The notes under the pieces: model-generated
Databases searched by the model: none
The model's input: only the letters and a program-made list of their open reading frames with translations
What the model was told of the DNA's origin: nothing
Shown here: in pieces, positions 54,740 to 64,000 of the stretch
Layout: each line of letters opens with the position of its first letter
How positions within the stretch are numbered: position 1 is the stretch's first letter
Position numbers and translations under genes: made by a program
Source: Owenia fusiformis
Lineage: Eukaryota; Annelida; Polychaeta; Sabellida; Oweniidae
Direction: 5' to 3'
Assembly (NCBI GenBank): GCA_903813345.2
Contig: CAIIXF020000002.1
Coordinates: 24,504,455-24,568,454 of the forward strand
DNA: 64,000 bases

Positions 54740-56685
54740 GTACCCCTGTATGTAGTTTATAGCGATTCACTAGTTTATGGCAATTGAAGAGATGTTTTGA
54801 CAATAATACAGTATAATCACTTACTTTATGAAATAATAAAATATTTGTAATGTTGAATATGCTATTTTAACTACTATATGTTTATCTATGTTATATTCTT
54901 CAAATGTTTTGTGGACATACGGTATTTGGCAGTTGATGTTCGGCAGTCGGCGTCTACAGAAGAATACATCAATGTCACACAGTCTGCACAGGATTATCAT
55001 TCGCTCGAAAAGTGTGTCATTTTGCCATTCACAAACAACCCGACTCCGAGGGCGCTAAAAGGGACGGCGACGGGGGCTAGTAGAGGCCTATCACCCGCCG
55101 TAGGTAAAGCCCCGTTCTGAAAGACTCGGAGACCCGTACGCCGTAATTCTGATTGATTCCCTAGCTATGCACCATCATTCAAATACAAATAGTGTGCTCC
55201 TTTTTCTTTTTGTGATATATTAATGAGTTTTTAATGAAAATTTGTGAAAATATGAAGTGCAAAAGCAAAATAATGAAATGTAGAAATAAAATGTATTATA
55301 ACACTTTCACATAAACCATCACAGTTGGTCCATAGATATATTTAAGGAATAAATGACGATAGGCCATTCAATATGGTGAAATTCGGCACGAGTCGTACAA
55401 AGCACGAACCGAAGGTGGATGCATTTGTACAGAAATTCTGTCCAACTTGTGCATTTGGTCAGAGAGTTTATTACTTGAATCAGAGTAAATCAGAGACAAT
55501 AATGTTGTTGCAATCCTGGTATAGTAGTACAGTGCGTAGTCGTACCCATGCCTTAGCAGTTTGTCCAATGCACCTAATAACTACGAACGTTTAGATGATG
55601 ATTTAGTAAGAGAACAAGGACTGCACAGAGTTGAAGAAGGGCGCAGAGAAGGAACTCACTCAATTGAAGGCCCAAATAAATATTAGGACTTGTATTCACA
55701 AAATGAAAAGGGCCGTGGAAGGTATCACTTCTTTCCAAAGGAAAATCTATTTTTGTTTTATAGTTTATTGTTTTTTTCATAATTTCAATGTATAATGATA
55801 ATTAGTGTTAAAAACAGTAAAATGATTTTGATGTCAAATTTTAACTGTTTACCTGATGAAGTTTTAGCAATAAAACGAAAATTTGTATTTCAAAATCACC
55901 ATAATCTTAATCATAAAAATTATTACAATGTGATGTAGTGTTTGATCAGTGTTCGTTTTAGTGTATTTGGCGTTAATGCTAGAATTATGGATACCCTTTT
56001 CTATGAAATGTATGGTCTCAATGTTAAGCTATCTATAAGCGTAAAGTGGATGAGTCTGCTGCAGTCAACAAGAGACTTAACGTAAGACATGTGATTCAGC
56101 AAAAAAAACTTTCCCCGTATGACAAAATTCGAAATTGTTGTTTTTTAATTCACTTGGCTTTGTCTTAATCAACATCTTCATTTACTCTCTCTGCACTTAA
56201 TGAAATAAACGTTGTTCTTCCACAACGGTGTTGGTAATGGACACAATTCTTAATAGAGTAGAATCAGTGTGTGGCGAATTAGGGATTCCAGGCTCACCAT
56301 GTGAGTCAAAACCACACTTCTGGTTCAAATGTTTTTGTTTCGTTTGTATCTTATTCTTTGTATTTCACAATGAAAATATTTGCCAATGTGAGCTCCCACA
56401 TAGATAGATAGAACGTGACTGTTTGTCTAACCCTGAATTTTTCCATCCCTTGCTGTGCTATATTCCCGAGGGTATATTACATTCATGTATTCAGGGCAGT
56501 TAAAGCTTCCAATGATCGTCTACATTTGAAGCCATTTCTCATCAAAAGAAAATGCTACTTCCTCACTGCAATTTATGTTAAGCAGTTCTAAAAAGTTGTT
56601 AAATATCGTGGAGTCATACTATGATATTGAAAAAGAATGACCTTCTCTTTTCAATAGTAGTTAAGCATTTTCATGTCAACATTCT
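54740..56685. other. Intergenic with a GC-rich patch
   Basis: A GC-rich stretch (55030-55140) and an exact AATTCGGCACGAG (55380-55392) stand out from the AT-rich background. No gene could be supported. Confidence 0.35.
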
Positions 56686-56689
56686 TAAA

Positions 56690-57000
56690 AATGTTAACCT
56701 TCGCAGCACCAACAATTTGGAATCAATTACCAAACAAGATTCAATCTTCTCAAAGTGTTCCCATCATGAAAAGAGAGCTGAAAAAGTACTTTGTTAATAA
56801 TTGAATACCTCTATGACACACCTTTGAGCTACCACCCATTATAAGCATTTGCACACAAAACAGATCCCCCTCTGTTTCTATGTAGGCAACTTACTACCCT
56901 GTCGGAAATATACACAATACGTGTCATCCGCTCATTGTCTGTATTTTAATACATAGCTTACTGAATAAATAAATAAAAATAAAATAAAACTAATTGTTTG
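56690..57000 (+). mobile_element. 3' end of a non-LTR retrotransposon, 5'-truncated
   Basis: A frame reading FAAPTIWNQLPNKI then MKRELKKYFVNN and a stop matches the conserved last residues (W-N-x-L-P) of CR1/L2/jockey-type reverse transcriptase ORFs. An AT-rich 3' UTR and an AATAAATAAAAATAAAATAA tail follow. The rest of the element is absent. Confidence 0.7.
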
Positions 57001-57358
57001 GAACTATTTCGTCCGTTTTGATTCGAGGTACTAAGGGATGTTTAACCATTTTAACTGACATCTATTTTTTGATGACATTTCTAAAATACTTGCCATGCCT
57101 TTCGATTAAAAGTTACTGAACTGGGTAAAAGGGGATTTACAAAGGAAAAATATATCTAGACTATTGGGCACTTCTCACTTTCGTACTTTAACAATCGAAG
57201 TATGTAAAACTTTTGCCCTAAAATATCAACTAAGGAAAGTATCCAAAAAAGATTTAGTCTCAAGAATACGCTCTTTTATCAGAATCTTCAATCAAAATTT
57301 CGGATTCAGATGGACGAGGTCTATCTTTTGAAATGAAAAAATGTTATTTATTAAAAAG

Positions 57359-57571
57359 CACTGGCGGATAGAGGAAGACATGGGGTCCACCCCCTTTTGA
57401 GGGCCTAGAAATAAATTTAGGGCCCAAAAATTGTTTGGTCATAATTTTGCCTTTAGAATTATCAAAAATGGGCCTTAAATGTTCAAATTTTGAGCCCAAT
57501 TTTGGTTTAAGGGCCCAAACTTTAGTCACGGAAAATATTTTGCCCATTCGATATTTGGGCACCCGCCAGCG
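57359..57571. repeat. 213-bp inverted-end repeat rich in GGGCC words
   Basis: Begins CACTGGCGGAT and ends ACCCGCCAGC. The interior repeats GGGCCTAGAAAT, GGGCCCAAA and GGGCCTTAAAT words at near-regular spacing. Confidence 0.5.
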
Positions 57572-57579
57572 AAAAACGT

Positions 57580-58320
57580 TTAGTCTCAAACAGATCTTTG
57601 ATTATACATGGTATGTAGATGAGACAGTGATCAACATAAAATGTAAAATATTTAAAAAACACAAAAACAACATAAAATATGATATTTCCAAAAGTAGTCA
57701 ACGTTCTTCAAAATAACATTTTACTGTCAACACATGCATACATCCGGCATCTAAAATATTCAATCCACGCATAAATCCAGACAGCATGACGGTCTAATGC
57801 TTGCCTATGTCTAATACATCAAGCATCTAATAGAAAATGTTCAGTTTTAAAGAGAGATTTAATATGAAAGTGTACTCATCTAAAAACACCCCGTATTCTC
57901 TCTAGATTTTCCCTTTAAAAAGCATTTAATTAATTCCACAGGGAATTCTAGTGGAGCAAGGCAAGTGGACGTGTGATAGGGGACATAGCCTGCCTTCCTA
58001 GAAAGGTAATAGAATTATGTCCACCCATGCATTGTTGAAGAGATTGTATCAAATACATTTGCTATACAAGTCATGTAGTTTTAATCTTTTAAAGTAATAA
58101 CATAACTAAACTGGCCTACACCCGAATGGTTATTTTACAAAACCAATTTGCCTTTGTTTTTGACATACAAAACGACCAATATAAAAAATATAATAAATAT
58201 AATAGATGATGTTTTACCTCTAACATAAATCGACCTTATTTTAAATATCCTGTATCATTATTTGACAACAGCTTGTTCTAGCCAGTATTAAATGCTTAGA
58301 ACCCATTATTCAAATATAAT
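57580..58320. other. Intergenic, upstream of the cysteine-rich peptide gene
   Basis: AT-rich. One exon-like stretch near 57943-58003 has splice-like ends but only an 18-19 codon frame; not called. Confidence 0.35.
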
Positions 58321-58323
58321 TTG

Positions 58324-58334
58324 TATAATAAATA
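58324..58334 (+). promoter_or_regulatory. TATA-like box of the cysteine-rich peptide gene
   Basis: TATAATAAATA lies about 85-95 bases before the proposed ATG, leaving room for a short 5' UTR. Motif only. Confidence 0.35.
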
Positions 58335-58418
58335 CCTCGAATACGTACGTGGTGTCATTTCACCGACCGTATTTTGAATACTTCACAGTATACATCGACA
58401 AGGACACGACACTCTAAG

Positions 58419-58426
58419 ATGAATAT
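58419..58426 (+). CDS. Cysteine-rich peptide, coding exon 1 (proposed)
   Basis: Eight coding bases (ATGAATAT) directly before GTAAGTAC. Two leftover bases join the C at 61290 to make Ile3 and open the signal peptide. No in-frame ATG exists at the 5' side of exon 2, so an upstream start exon is required. Confidence 0.45.
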
Positions 58427-61400
58427 GTAAGTACTATTAGTCAATTTTAAAATTGTAGTCCTTACGTTTCTTTATTGAAACAGCGTCAGTTTATCATTGA
58501 TATTGCTATGATATTATTTTTATCATTAGAATTCTCGACACTGAGACATTATTTGGGAGAATTAAAAATAATTTTCATCCATTTCTGCATCCGTTATATG
58601 TTTGAATCCGTAATAACGTCCCCATTTTTGCTTTTGCTACAGCGTTGTTGATATTACAGACAAATGTATAAATCATATATCATTGGAAAGACAAATAAAT
58701 TTCCAACAAAATGATATTCAATTTAATCAATATAAATGAGTATTTGTCTTAAAATATCATTTTGATGACCATAGGGTCAACGTCATGATTTGCCAATTGT
58801 TGAATACATAATGCTAAGAACTGACCGACAAATATAATCCGCCCTATGTCAGCTTTGGGGATATACTGTAATTCTAATTATAGAAGGTCAAAATTGCTGA
58901 TTTATGTATCAAATGAAAGAAAATATATTTAAAAATGCAATATGGTTGGAAGTAATGCCTATATAAGGCTAAAATCATCATGAAATGGGTAAAAACGATG
59001 TTGTACTTCTATAACTAATATCTGACATTTAAAATCGCAGATTTCAATGCATCTAACAATTTAACTTTATAACGAATAGCAATTCATGAAAATAGGTTCC
59101 ACGATTATTTTAAAACTATAAAATGACTTTCAAACAATAAAACTCAACTCCAATACCTTTTCTTTGTAAAAGCCTAAAAGTGTTGATTAAGCTTACTCGA
59201 GTCTCTAGCCATTTCTTGGCTAGAAGTAATTTCATCTGAAACACCGTGAACCATTTGAAGAAAGTTGGCCGTCGTGTTATAAAGGAGCACATAGGTTATC
59301 GCAAACAATTTCAAACAATTCTAACTTGAATTATGAATACTTTCTGATTATGAACATGGGTGTATCTTTTAGAAAAGTATATATACAGTGCTGATATATA
59401 ATAATAAAAGGTGCGTTTTCAAACTAAACAGAGTGCTCCTACCAAAATGAATTTGTCTGAATTTGTCATGAGACTCTTATCTAATAGATAGAATGCACAA
59501 ATAGAACAAAAGTTTTGCTATTATAGGTGAAAAGTTCTCTTAAAAATTCGAAGTGATCTTACCTGTTAATTCTGTACTTGGTCCGCCATGTTGGAGGAAG
59601 TTACACCGAAATGCAAACTCCATTAAACGAAACGAAATCATTAGAAAAAGCCATGGCACACATTGTAAAAATGTGCAGCAAAGTTTAACCCAATCAGATT
59701 ATTTGATTATTTTGCGCACATGAATTATTTGCTTCTGAGCACTTACAAGCTAACCACAATAAACAAACCTGGCAGAGACTACCCTTAGCCTACTTCATTT
59801 TATGAAGCCTTGGAGACACTCATTTTGGTAAATATGATTTACTGTGTATACTTTTCTGCAGTTTGTGGGAGTTTGGGACATTAAATGTTAAAATTCAAGA
59901 AAATATGCCAATTATTCGACTTATCAATTATTTTGTATCAGCACTATAATGATAATTTAGTTAATCAGACCCTAAGTGATATTGAAGAGGCAATGGACCA
60001 ATCAACCTACTTTTTCAAAATGTTGACCTAATTTTCACCAAAAATGCAACCTTTTATTATATTGTTGAATGCATGATTAGAATTTGCTTTGAGACATGTT
60101 CTATTTCCTAAGAGGAAAAGTTGATTGTTCCAGGGACTTTAAAGATATTGAATTTGGATGACCAAAATGAACTGAAACCAATGGATAGCATGAGATTTCT
60201 CAATGGAAAAATAACATGGGGAACATTTATCTTAAAGCAATCAAGTTTTTCTTTCAAGAAATATTTGATACACTAAAATAAAAATAGTAATGCATTAAAC
60301 AATGTAAAAAATGATTGCATTTTCAGTGAAAATGAGGTTAAACATCTTTGAAAAGTGTGTTGATGGGTTGATTGCTAGTTAAATATCTCCGAATTTGTTT
60401 GACTTTATTATTACTGTATATAATTTTCTTTGAGATAATGAATGGCTAAAAGATAAACCTGTCTTCATTGTCAGAAAATAGTCACAAACCAAGATATAAC
60501 CGTCTGAAATTGTTTGCGATAACCTACGTGCTCCTTTATTAAATATTTTAAAAATCGCCAGACAAATAAATCATGAATAAAATGGAACTGGCTGGGCTCC
60601 TTGATGAGATATTGCATGATTTCGTCTTAAATTAAAATAAACGGCTCCAAGAAGAATTCGAAAACTGGACGAAATGTCGTTATTGTCTGACATTAGGAAC
60701 TGGCTGTAAATTCTAAGTAAGCGATCCAGAAGATGTGAACTAATACATTGATCACTTCATGTGTGTTTTGGAATTTTTGGTGAGGTAATAAGACCAAAAC
60801 TCGCAATTCAAATTGTCATGTGGAAAAATGGCGAACATTTGATTTCAAATTTTCTGATTACGACATGACCCGTATACAGCAGTAAAAACATGCAGGGATT
60901 ATCTTTGGACGAAGGCCACGATAAAGTGGCCTTAGAAGAGGGTAAGATTAAGCAATCCCAATATTATGCAATAAGCACAAAACATAGAGAAGATTCTTGT
61001 TTTCGACTGTTACTACCTCATGATACGGAAAATACCATAGAGTCACCAATAGACATTCATATTTTGTGAATCATACATAATTTTGTTGGAAATAGAATGA
61101 TCTTTCCAATGATATATATAATTTATAGATATTTCCAACATATCAGCAAAATATTACAAAAATAAAAATGTGGACGTTTTTAGGCCCAACCTGTATATTA
61201 TAGATTTTTTTAATAAATTATATTGGAGCTATATATCAACTTCAATTTCTAATAAATGATATTCATATTATATTATATCTGATCTGCAGCTGCCATATCG
61301 TGATTGTGATAGCCTTACTGCTCACCGCGGCCATGGAAACACGTGGATTTGATCGCAGCAATAAAAAAGAACAGGTACATACATGCACGTTTTGCTAATG

Positions 61401-62098
61401 TTGTTGGGAAAATGAACGATTGTGTAACACGCATAAAAAAGGAACCGCTCAAACATGTACGAATTCTTTTGGACATGATGTGTAATTTTCAAACTTTCGG
61501 ACGTTCAGTGACAGACTTTTAAGGATTTAGATATATGGTCAGGGAAAACAGACTTTATAGGTGTCAAGGGTTTAGAATCATGGTTAGAATAGATAATTTA
61601 AAGTTATTGTTAAGAATGTACAGATTTTAATACACCGTTTAGACAAATACATGAATATCTGCCAGATGGTATTGAAAACATTGGTCGCCATGTGTACTAT
61701 TAAATCAACATAAACTTAAATTATACATGATTATATACTGGCAATTGTAGAAGGACATGCGTTCTACTGAAGCATCAGTTAAAAACTGAGGTATGCATGT
61801 AGAAATGTCCAACTTTTCTCAGCTCGTGATTTCAAAAGCCAACCACACGCGAAATAAATGGCCACCACACTTACTAGTATTGTTGATTTTCTATTGTTGA
61901 TTTTTATTTTAAAAGTGTAAAGGGAAATCTTGCTGTCAACTGAAGGAGGGTGATTTGTGTAGTGTAAATAATGGTGACACAATTCGTGATTATGGCTGTT
62001 GCAAAGAGGAAGGAATCGAGTGCGCGTTCCGCAAACAGGATGGAAATATTATTTATAATCGCTGTCTTGCAGTGGGCGAAGTATTTACTCAGAACTAA
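58419..62098 (+). CDS. Secreted eight-cysteine peptide precursor, 91 residues, family not recognised
   Basis: Three exons, 58419-58426, 61290-61374 and 61916-62098, join in phase. Residues 1-17 form a signal peptide (MNICH, a hydrophobic run, TAA). A short polar segment follows (about 18-29) and ends in Lys-Lys, a possible processing site. The cysteine domain occupies 32-91, with Cys at 32, 37, 38, 46, 59, 60, 67 and 81: C-x4-CC-x7-C-x12-CC-x6-C-x13-C. This fits four disulfides and a small extracellular ligand, inhibitor or defence peptide. The spacing of the last cysteines and the LKEGDLC and GIEC words faintly recall colipase, Dickkopf and prokineticin C-terminal halves, but this is inference. 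AATAAA follows the stop by 20 bases, then a GT-rich stretch, supporting a real gene end. Exon 1 is the least certain: it was chosen for its ATG, strong donor and matching phase. Confidence 0.65.
59280..60540. mobile_element. About 1.26-kb inverted-repeat element inside intron 1 of the peptide gene
   Basis: AGGTTATCGCAAACAATTTC near 59293 is inverted near 60506. Arms extend at least 130 bp (AAAGGAGCAC outermost, GTATCTTTTAG inward). No transposase was recognised. Confidence 0.7.
60640..60905. mobile_element. CAAGGAGGAT-family MITE, copy 3 (diverged ends)
   Basis: Interior words AAATGTCGTTATT, GTCTGACATTA, TGTGTTTTGGAATTTTT, AAAATGGCG and ACGACATGACC follow the order of the copies at 13596 and 36947. 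Its terminal repeats are decayed. Confidence 0.6.
61290..61374 (+). CDS. Cysteine-rich peptide, coding exon 2 (signal peptide)
   Basis: 85 bases between acceptor TGATCTGCAG and donor GTACAT, ending in phase 0. It encodes IVIVIALLLTAA followed by METRG and a Lys-rich end. Confidence 0.65.
61916..62098 (+). CDS. Cysteine-rich peptide, coding exon 3 (all domain cysteines)
   Basis: 183 bases including TAA, acceptor TTTTAAAAG. All eight domain cysteines are here. The frame is open exactly from the acceptor to the stop, and the exon is more GC-rich than its flanks. Confidence 0.75.
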   Translation, partial: CKGKSCCQLKEGDLCSVNNGDTIRDYGCCKEEGIECAFRKQDGNIIYNRCLAVGEVFTQN

Positions 62099-62117
62099 TA
62101 TGTTCAAAAAGTTTATC

Positions 62118-62123
62118 AATAAA
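62118..62123 (+). terminator. Polyadenylation signal of the cysteine-rich peptide gene
   Basis: AATAAA 20 bases after the stop codon, followed at about 62139 by TGGTGGTGTTT, a typical GT-rich downstream element. The predicted cleavage site is near 62140. Confidence 0.65.
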
Positions 62124-62159
62124 GTATCATACTGATTTTATGGTGGTGTTTAATTTTTT

Positions 62160-64000
62160 AGTATTTAAAAGTCTGTAACCTTAGTATGAAATATTTGAGT
62201 GAACAATTTACAAGTGAGCCAATCGGCTAAAAAATATGTCAATCGTATCTTTTTTGGTATATTCAACAAAACAAATTAATACAAAATCAAAATTTATTTC
62301 TGAATATTCCTCGCACAAAACTTTCTTTATCCTAATACGAAACAAGTTCAATGCTAGCTGTCCTAGATTCCTGTCGGGAATATTCAATTAATCTGCTACA
62401 ACAGACATTTATTGATGTAGCACAAACTGCAAACTCTAAAAGGTAGTGGTATTTTCACTCGGGCCATTATATGAACACACATACATGTTATTAATCAATA
62501 AAACACACGCCCGTTGTTTTCATTTAGAATAATGACAAATAAAAAGCAGTTGACAATGTACCATATAAAATAATATATTACATACAATATAAAATGATAT
62601 TACAAATATACAATGGTCACTCGTCGCTGAAGTTTTATATACATGTTTTTAAATTGTAATTATATTTTATACTTATTAAAGATATCATATACAGTGTTGA
62701 CCAGTTGACGGTGACACATTTATTAAATTATTCACTGTCTATTTTTGAAAGGTATTGTAGCGTATGACAATGAGTCTAGTTCCAAAAAGCACCATACGCA
62801 ATTTACGCATATATATATGTACTCATGACTCAATGAGTGATATTACCCCCATGCTTGAATTGTACGGACCATTTGAGACCCAACTTATGTCAAACGATTA
62901 ACCAATCTATTTACAGATTTACAGAAAGCTAGGTCATATCGCATTACGCAATAGTTTTATCAAAACGTCAATCAATTTAAATGGATACATTTTAACCAGC
63001 GGCATAAAGGCGTCTCATTGCACGTGTTTGCCTCATCATTTCACGCATGATTATTTGCAATGGTTGCGCGTACATAATATAGTAACCTCATATGCATACA
63101 AAGGACCAAAAATGTGTGTGTATCCTCTTTTATAATACTGTCCTTTCTCACTTAGACTACACTATTTACAAATATAAGAGTAATATATCAATACCCTAAT
63201 ATCACTTAACAGATACTTCTACCACGGCAGGTTTTCAGTGTTTTAAAGCATCAGCTCAGATTTCTATGTTATTTACATCTTTACATCCGCAGTGTTTCAT
63301 TTGACGCCTTTAACCCCTTGACTACCAGAGAATTGTGAATACTTTGCATAACGTCATAAAAATCAGATCTATAGGCAGTGACAAAATTGCAACAACATGC
63401 ACAGTTGTTTTACAAATATATTCCTTACAATCTCAAATATAATACCTCGAAAAGATCTTTGATATGTCATGAATTGGTGAAGTTATTAAGGATCCAAATG
63501 TCAAAATGGGGAAAAATGTGTAAATTCTCCAAAATAATACATATGGTAACCATCTCCATAAATGCATTATTGAAAAAATCGTTAGTTTTCTTCAGATACA
63601 GTATTCACAATTTTCGGAAAATGACATGACAAGGAATGATATGAGCCCAAACTATTCTTTGTTGAGACAATCATTGTCAGGAGTACTCGATCTTGGTATT
63701 CAATAGGTTAAACTCAGTGAAGGCAACACTGAACATTTACACGTTTCAAAACTGTCCACTTATAAAGTGAAATATGTTCCATTCTCTTTGACAAACTGCA
63801 TATTTGTCATACTTTAGCCTTTTAACGTCTTCGTATCACTATATATTCTATACAACGCTATAATAACTATCTACAGTCACGCTATCTATTTACAGATATA
63901 TTTACAAGAGTCAAGATTGCCAGATTTGCAATTTTTACTTCAATATGCCCTATAGGCTACTATGTCATCCGTATTTGTCGGAATAATGAATATGCTACAT
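62160..64000. other. Intergenic, nothing recognised
   Basis: AT-rich sequence to the right edge. No exon, repeat pair or RNA gene could be supported. Confidence 0.4.

Noticed and set aside
55021-55140. GC-rich patch suspected of being rRNA or a ribosomal spacer
   Set aside because: No block matches conserved 18S, 5.8S or 28S sequence that I can recognise.
57943-58003. Exon-like stretch between ATTCCACAG and GTAATA
   Set aside because: Its only open frame is 18-19 codons, ends in TAG, and connects to no other exon in phase.
59560-59600. ATGGCGGACC with a nearby GTAAGA donor on the minus strand, resembling a first exon
   Set aside because: It sits inside the inverted-repeat element 59280-60540, and the frame stops after seven codons.
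61779-62119. Two minus-strand open frames of about 70 codons
   Set aside because: They lie opposite the cysteine-rich exon and have no start context, signal or family match; they are mirror frames of that exon.

Overview
The window is eukaryotic: AT-rich, with spliced genes (GT-AG introns, interrupted reading frames, AATAAA signals) and many small inverted-repeat transposons. Four genes could be read exon by exon with matching splice phases. The genes and the type of repeats fit a marine invertebrate deuterostome (hemichordate, echinoderm or cephalochordate). An acorn worm is my best guess, but the species is inferred, not shown.

Layout. (1) 280-14718, minus strand: the first ten coding exons of a long multidrug-resistance-type ABC transporter (ABCC1/MRP1 class). 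They give TMD0, the L0 linker and the start of TMD1; the rest lies left of the window. (2) 14.7-26.0 kb: intergenic DNA full of transposable elements, including a broken non-LTR retrotransposon with two small elements nested in it, an 875-bp TA-flanked foldback element and several poly-G-bearing repeats. (3) 26012-32434, plus strand: a complete three-exon ParaHox gene Cdx (caudal), whose homeobox is split between homeodomain positions 44 and 45. (4) 35968-46004, minus strand: a complete nine-coding-exon high-affinity choline transporter, SLC5A7/CHT1, with a candidate TATA box and 5' noncoding exon near 48 kb. (5) 48.6-49.7 kb: a tandem array of roughly 135-165 bp units dense in AGGTCA nuclear-receptor half-sites. 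(6) 50-58 kb: gene-poor repeats. (7) 58419-62140, plus strand: a compact three-exon gene for a 91-residue secreted peptide with eight cysteines. It is too fragmented for simple ORF calling, and I do not recognise its family. (8) 62.1-64 kb: nothing recognised.

Cdx lies head-to-head with the ABC transporter and tail-to-tail with SLC5A7. No Gsx or Xlox homeobox was found, so Cdx has no ParaHox sister within about 26 kb upstream or 31 kb downstream.

The best candidates for undescribed biology are the eight-cysteine secreted peptide gene, the half-site array upstream of the choline transporter, and the mini-element families whose boundaries are confirmed by target-site duplications and, in two cases, by related empty sites.
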